From CAZNGF01 sp964572855 (GTDB lineage: Bacteria; Bipolaricaulota; Bipolaricaulia; RBG-16-55-9; JAJCYT01): a DNA stretch of 24,453 nucleotides. Positions 22,181 through 24,453 of the stretch are shown here, piece by piece. Within the stretch, counting starts at the first letter, position 1. Each line of letters opens with the position of its first letter. Both the position numbers and the translations under genes were made by a program. Location of the stretch: the NCBI GenBank assembly GCA_964572855.1, contig CAZNGF010000046.1:1-24453 (forward strand). Direction: 5' to 3'. The notes beneath the pieces are model-generated. The model did not search any database. It was not told the origin of the DNA and was given only the letters and a program-made list of their open reading frames with translations.

Positions 22181-22621
22181 TCACTGATCGGCATATCCTC
22201 GATCCCAAGACCGCTCGGAGTCATGGTTGCGAAGGTCCACGCCGTGTGTGACCCACGCCTTCAACGGAAACAACACGTTCAGCCAGCCAGCGTGAACCTC
22301 ATTCCATTCCTCGGGTCCCACGTTCTCATGCGTTAGCAGAAGGTCGGTGCCCCCTTGGTCATCAGGAGTCAGTTCGAACCGTGCGAGGCCGCCGAAGTAG
22401 TCGATCGTCAGCAGCGCCGGCGGACGGCGTTCCACGATCCTGCCCTTGCAGGTGTAGCCATTGATGAACCGGAACTCGATCTGTCCGTCAACCTCGACCG
22501 CGGACTCAGCCCAGAATGAAGCACGCCCCTGGTCCGAGTTGAGGACACCGAACACCTTTTCAGGAGGCACCGGCAGGTGAATGCGCCACCGGATCGGACC
22601 GCCGATTGAGTCTCCTTTCAC
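22181..22621 (-). CDS. SRPBCC (AHSA1/START-like) family protein
   Basis: This 146-aa protein has the activator-of-Hsp90-homologue-1-like pattern: IRWRIHLPVPPEKVFGVLNS, then FWAESAVEVDGQIEFRFING, then LTIDYFGGLARFELTPDDQG, then LLTHENVG...EEWNEVHAGWLNVLFPLKAW. The fold is a single-domain ligand-binding helix-grip; ligand unknown. The GTG at 22621 has GGGGAGGAATC upstream. A longer frame to 22708 overlaps a cassette boundary repeat and lacks an SD, so I rejected it. It ends just before the degenerate attC-like site. Confidence 0.82.
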   Translation of the reverse strand: MKGDSIGGPIRWRIHLPVPPEKVFGVLNSDQGRASFWAESAVEVDGQIEFRFINGYTCKGRIVERRPPALLTIDYFGGLARFELTPDDQGGTDLLLTHENVGPEEWNEVHAGWLNVLFPLKAWVTHGVDLRNHDSERSWDRGYADQ

Positions 22622-22678
22622 GATTCCTCCCCAGGGCGCACGAACGCCGCAATTTGACGCCGCCGCATGTCCTTGTCC

Positions 22679-22698
22679 GCCCAACCGTGGAGTTGGGC
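22679..22698 (-). repeat. Inverted repeat GCCCAAC-N6-GTTGGGC, possible deleted attC
   Basis: The two ends have the attC core form (RYYYAAC and GTTRRRY) but only six bases between them. They lie 6 bases past the stop of the 119-aa cassette gene, exactly where an attC belongs. An internal deletion would explain it; chance similarity cannot be excluded. Confidence 0.35.
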
Positions 22699-22704
22699 AG
22701 CAGG

Positions 22705-23064
22705 TCAAGCGTATCCTCGCTTCTGATAGTCTCTGAAACCAGCTTCTGTCAGGTCAGCAAGCTCCTCGAAAATCGACGTCTCCACCTTGTCGAAATTGAA
22801 GCACGACTTTCCCTGCATGTGTTTCTTCAACTCTTGCGAGATTCCTTCCAGGAGTCCAGGATTGATGTACACCGGCATAAGGTGATAGCTGACATATCGC
22901 TTCTTGATCTGAACAGCTCCGAACCAAAGCGGTTTCTTGTTCCCCTGAATGTGTTTCGTGTAAAGATTCAACTCGTCGTCGTTGTCAATCGTGCAGTCGA
23001 GTTGCTTGGCGTATCGACACATGATGCTCCGTAACTCCGCGAATACAAGTGGAAAGTCTGTCAT
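22705..23064 (-). CDS. Hypothetical 119-aa cassette protein
   Basis: The protein starts MTDFPLVFAELRSIMCRYAK. It contains WFGAVQIKKRYVSYHLMPVY, then NPGLLEGISQELKKHMQGKS and CFNF, then FEELADLTEAGFRDYQKRGY. The FGAV...YVSYHLMP and MQGKSCFNF segments look like a conserved core and faintly recall the DUF1801/YdhG fold, which I cannot confirm. The ATG at 23064 is preceded by GAGGAAG and lies 22 bases from an attC end, the usual cassette layout. A longer frame to 23091 runs into the attC. Codon use is clearly less GC-rich than in the core genes. Confidence 0.78.
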   Translation of the reverse strand: MTDFPLVFAELRSIMCRYAKQLDCTIDNDDELNLYTKHIQGNKKPLWFGAVQIKKRYVSYHLMPVYINPGLLEGISQELKKHMQGKSCFNFDKVETSIFEELADLTEAGFRDYQKRGYA

Positions 23065-23085
23065 TTTAACTTCCTCGCATTTGCT

Positions 23086-23145
23086 GCCCAACGGTCAGCA
23101 TCAGCGGCGGCGCGCAGCGCCGTCCGTTGCATGCTGTTGTTAGAT
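23086..23145 (-). repeat. attC recombination site downstream of mazEF
   Basis: On the minus strand the 60-bp site begins ATCTAACAAC and ends CCGTTGGGC, matching RYYYAAC and GTTRRRY. Between them CAGCAT pairs with ATGCTG and CGGCGC with GCGCCG around a three-base tip, leaving the bulges and mismatches typical of attC. It separates mazF from the next small gene. Confidence 0.75.
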
Positions 23146-23161
23146 TTCGCCTCGCCGGCGA

Positions 23162-23500
23162 TCACAAGGCGAGGACAAGTCGAAGGCCGTCCTCCAATTC
23201 ACGGAGCACCGTTGCCGGAAGGCGGCCAATTTTCGAGGCGAGAAACGACCTGTTGACAGTGATGAGCTGAGAAACGTTGATCACAGAATCCTTGCGAAGC
23301 CCGCCCGTCCTTTGGTCGACAAAGACATTCCCAGGTGCCATTGTCAGCCGTGTGTTCGTCGTCACTGCCGCGACGATGACCGTTTGAATCGTACTCGCGT
23401 TGAATTCGTCGGCTTGGATCACGACTACCGGGCGCCTATCCCCGGGTTCGGATCCGCTTGGCACAGGCAGATCCGCCCACCAAACTTCGCCGCGGTTCAT
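23162..23500 (-). CDS. mazF: MazF/PemK-family mRNA interferase toxin
   Basis: This 112-aa type II toxin is predicted to cleave mRNA or other RNA. It has the family start MNRGEVWWADLP, then GDRRPVVVIQADEFN with the conserved Arg-Pro, then VIVAAVTTNTRLTMAPGNVF, GLRKDSVINVSQLITVNRSF and the C-terminal IGRLPATVLRELEDGL. Length is normal. Its ATG overlaps the antitoxin stop as ATGA, the standard TA arrangement. TA pairs are frequent in integron cassettes and stabilise arrays; here an attC follows 16 bases after the stop. Confidence 0.92.
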   Translation of the reverse strand: MNRGEVWWADLPVPSGSEPGDRRPVVVIQADEFNASTIQTVIVAAVTTNTRLTMAPGNVFVDQRTGGLRKDSVINVSQLITVNRSFLASKIGRLPATVLRELEDGLRLVLAL

Positions 23501-23736
23501 GAAGGATCATCGGGGGCGAGCGATCGGGCCTGAATCTCTTGCAACGCCGGATCCAGAGTCGAGTCCTCGGTCGAATAGACTTGGTTCAGGATCTCGGTGA
23601 CTCCCTGGCCACGATGTTGCTCGACAAACTCTGCGACGGCGGAGGCGTAGAGTTCGCTTCGCGACATGCCAAGGCGTTTCGCGAGGCGTTCAGCCGCTTC
23701 GAAGACTCGATCAGGCAGAGAAATGGCCGTCTTCAT
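23497..23736 (-). CDS. mazE: Ribbon-helix-helix antitoxin of the MazF pair
   Basis: The 79-aa protein starts MKTAISLPDRVFEAAERLAK, a ribbon-helix-helix DNA-binding N-terminus (beta strand TAISLP, then two helices with GMSRSELYASAV). The C-terminal part (GVTEILNQVYSTEDSTLDPA) is the toxin-neutralising segment. It is MazE in role; the fold is CopG/RHH rather than AbrB-type. The promoter lies so close that the transcript may be leaderless. An inverted repeat over the -10 suggests autorepression. Confidence 0.88.
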   Translation of the reverse strand: MKTAISLPDRVFEAAERLAKRLGMSRSELYASAVAEFVEQHRGQGVTEILNQVYSTEDSTLDPALQEIQARSLAPDDPS

Positions 23737-23739
23737 GAT

Positions 23740-23773
23740 ACTCGATTATACCCGAGTTATACCTGACTCACAA
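23740..23773 (-). promoter_or_regulatory. mazEF promoter and putative operator
   Basis: On the minus strand TTGTGA (23773-23768), a 17-base spacer and a perfect TATAAT (23750-23745). The start would fall near 23738, only a few bases from the ATG. GGTATAA occurs twice, 11 bases apart, and ACTCG-N8-CGAGT (23740-23757) straddles the -10; both suit binding by a ribbon-helix-helix antitoxin. Confidence 0.65.
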
Positions 23774-23806
23774 GCCGCCAAGTCCGGCCCCGGCAATTTC
23801 TGCGAA

Positions 23807-23872
23807 ATCTAACGCCGCAGTTCACGGGCGGCGCCGCGAAGCGGCGACGCCCCGTGGAACTGCTTGTTGTGC
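23807..23872 (-). repeat. attC recombination site downstream of the GNAT gene
   Basis: On the minus strand the 66-bp site starts GCACAACAAG and ends GCGTTAGAT, the classic attC 3' core. CAGTTC pairs with GAACTG, CGGGGCG with CGCCCG and GCCGC with GCGGC around a TTC tip, with single-base offsets as expected for a strand-selective attC. It includes the last 17 codons of the GNAT frame, whose stop lies inside it. Confidence 0.82.
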
Positions 23873-24301
23873 GGCAGTTAATGTCTTATGCATGGCATAC
23901 CGCCGTAACGTGCTGCCGCGAACACTAACATTCTGTTCCTCCGTCACGTGAAAGCTCTGACGTTCAAAGAATGGGCGAGCGATCATACTTGCTTCAGTGC
24001 TTAACTCCCTGACGCCTGCATGGGCAAGACCCCTTTCCACATTACTGAATAGAAGGGTAGCAATGCCGCGGCGGATGTGCCCCGGGGCTACATACAGGAG
24101 GTCGATGTGGCCGGTCTCTTCGTATGCGATGAATCCCAAGAGCTCCGTATTGTTTTCAGCAATCAGCGTTTGTAATGGCTTGAGCCGCTGCCGCCAATGA
24201 GCCAAGTCCGGGGGCTGCGGCGCCCACGCAGCAAGCTGAGCTTGATCGTAGATTGAAAGCTCTTTTGAGTAGCCTTTCCCCAAAACAGTCTGCCGGTGCA
24301 C
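23822..24301 (-). CDS. GNAT acetyltransferase, probably truncated at the N-terminus
   Basis: The frame encodes 159 aa. From about residue 18 it matches GNAT N-acetyltransferases: YDQAQLAAWAPQPPDLAHW, LIAENNTELLGFIAYEETGH, IDLLYVAPGHIRRGIATLLF (the acetyl-CoA R/Q-x-x-G-x-G/A loop) and TEASMIARPFFERQSFHVTE, ending MHKTL. The last 17 or so residues are encoded by the attC. The usual first strand and helix (about 30 residues) are missing. Instead the GTG at 24301 leads into about 16 residues that are an out-of-frame reading of a different gene fragment. An upstream TGA closes the frame. It may be inactive. Confidence 0.7.
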   Translation of the reverse strand: MHRQTVLGKGYSKELSIYDQAQLAAWAPQPPDLAHWRQRLKPLQTLIAENNTELLGFIAYEETGHIDLLYVAPGHIRRGIATLLFSNVERGLAHAGVRELSTEASMIARPFFERQSFHVTEEQNVSVRGSTLRRYAMHKTLTAAQQAVPRGVAASRRRP

Positions 24302-24404
24302 TCATTTTTTCTCGCACCGACACCTCAATTGCTTTGAATGCTTGAAGTACTGCGCTCTCGTACTCGTGATTATGGAGTAAGGCAAAACACTTATTGATTA
24401 GGCT
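24252..24404 (-). pseudogene. Internal fragment of a TIGR02391/Ymh-like gene joined to the GNAT gene
   Basis: In a frame one base off the GNAT start, the minus strand reads NKCFALLHNHEYESAVLQAF, then KAIEVSVREKMSAPADCFGE, then RLLKRAFN. This matches by pattern the HYxxAVxxAFKAxExxVRE...GxxLMxxAFN core of TIGR02391/Ymh-like proteins (function uncertain, common in mobile and defence contexts). A TAG precedes it with no start codon before the homology. After AFN (base 24252) the similarity stops and GNAT homology begins in the other frame; this frame continues as low-complexity to TGA at 24156-24158. It is broken at both ends. Confidence 0.55.
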
Positions 24405-24424
24405 CTAGACTAGCGGGAGGTATA

Positions 24425-24453
24425 ATGAACCGCTATGGAGAGAGTAAGGAATC
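24425..24453 (+). CDS. Possible start of a rightward gene (partial)
   Basis: GGGAGG (24415-24420) is followed by TATA and ATG, giving MNRYGESKE before the window ends. The same bases include a TATAAT, so this could instead be a promoter -10. Too short to identify. Confidence 0.25.

Noticed and set aside
22622..22708. N-terminal extension of the SRPBCC protein from 22708
   Set aside because: It crosses an attC-like boundary repeat and overlaps the stop of the previous gene; GTG at 22621 has a much better SD and the family homology starts there.

Overview
The window is bacterial chromosome. Bases 1 to about 21,200 are very GC-rich and hold tightly packed, strongly SD-led genes, with several recognisable sigma70-type promoters. 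Bases from about 21,240 to the end are clearly less GC-rich by eye and hold a row of small unrelated genes separated by attC-like sites. The organism cannot be named from sequence alone. A short (196-aa) EF-Ts, an rpsB-tsf-pyrH cluster, NiFe-hydrogenase maturation genes and an indolepyruvate:ferredoxin oxidoreductase suggest a deep-branching, at least facultatively anaerobic lineage. Chloroflexota-like or Deinococcota-like groups are possible, but this is a guess.

Layout. (1) 1-5.9 kb, minus strand: an operon running aminotransferase -> IorA fused to a GltD-like flavoprotein -> IorB -> membrane-anchored DsbA-like protein -> a partial small Cys/His protein. The first three make a coherent pathway: an (aromatic) amino acid is transaminated to an arylpyruvate, which is oxidatively decarboxylated, with electrons probably passed to NAD(P)+ through the fused flavoprotein. 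(2) 5.9-6.16 kb: a divergent control region with two FNR/CRP-like boxes. (3) 6.16-10.87 kb, plus strand: hypF-hypC-hypD-hypE, which make and insert the Fe(CN)2CO group of NiFe hydrogenase. (4) 10.9-12.65 kb: a good promoter, a 13-codon leader peptide ORF and an ABC-F ATPase. (5) 12.7-13.8 kb: a small unrecognised ORF and a small secreted protein. (6) 14.0-15.4 kb, minus: an orphan Tat-exported amino-acid-type binding protein. (7) 15.4-16.5 kb, plus: doxX-tdk. (8) 16.6-19.7 kb, minus: rplM, pyrH, tsf, rpsB. (9) 19.7-21.2 kb, plus: dnaB, divergent from rpsB.

(10) 21.24-24.45 kb: what looks like an integron gene-cassette array without an integrase in the window. On the minus strand it reads GNAT acetyltransferase, MazE/MazF toxin-antitoxin, an unrecognised 119-aa protein, an SRPBCC protein and a GrpB-family protein. 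Two good attC sites, one partial attC end and two degenerate attC-like inverted repeats separate them. At the right edge the GNAT gene lacks its N-terminus and is joined to a fragment of a TIGR02391/Ymh-like gene, which records an old recombination junction.

Most notable points: the cassette array and its chimeric junction; a heptad ladder of cysteines inserted in the DsbA-like protein; the IorA-GltD fusion that has lost two of the expected Fe-S cysteines; the paired FNR/CRP-like boxes; and a leader peptide ahead of the ABC-F gene.
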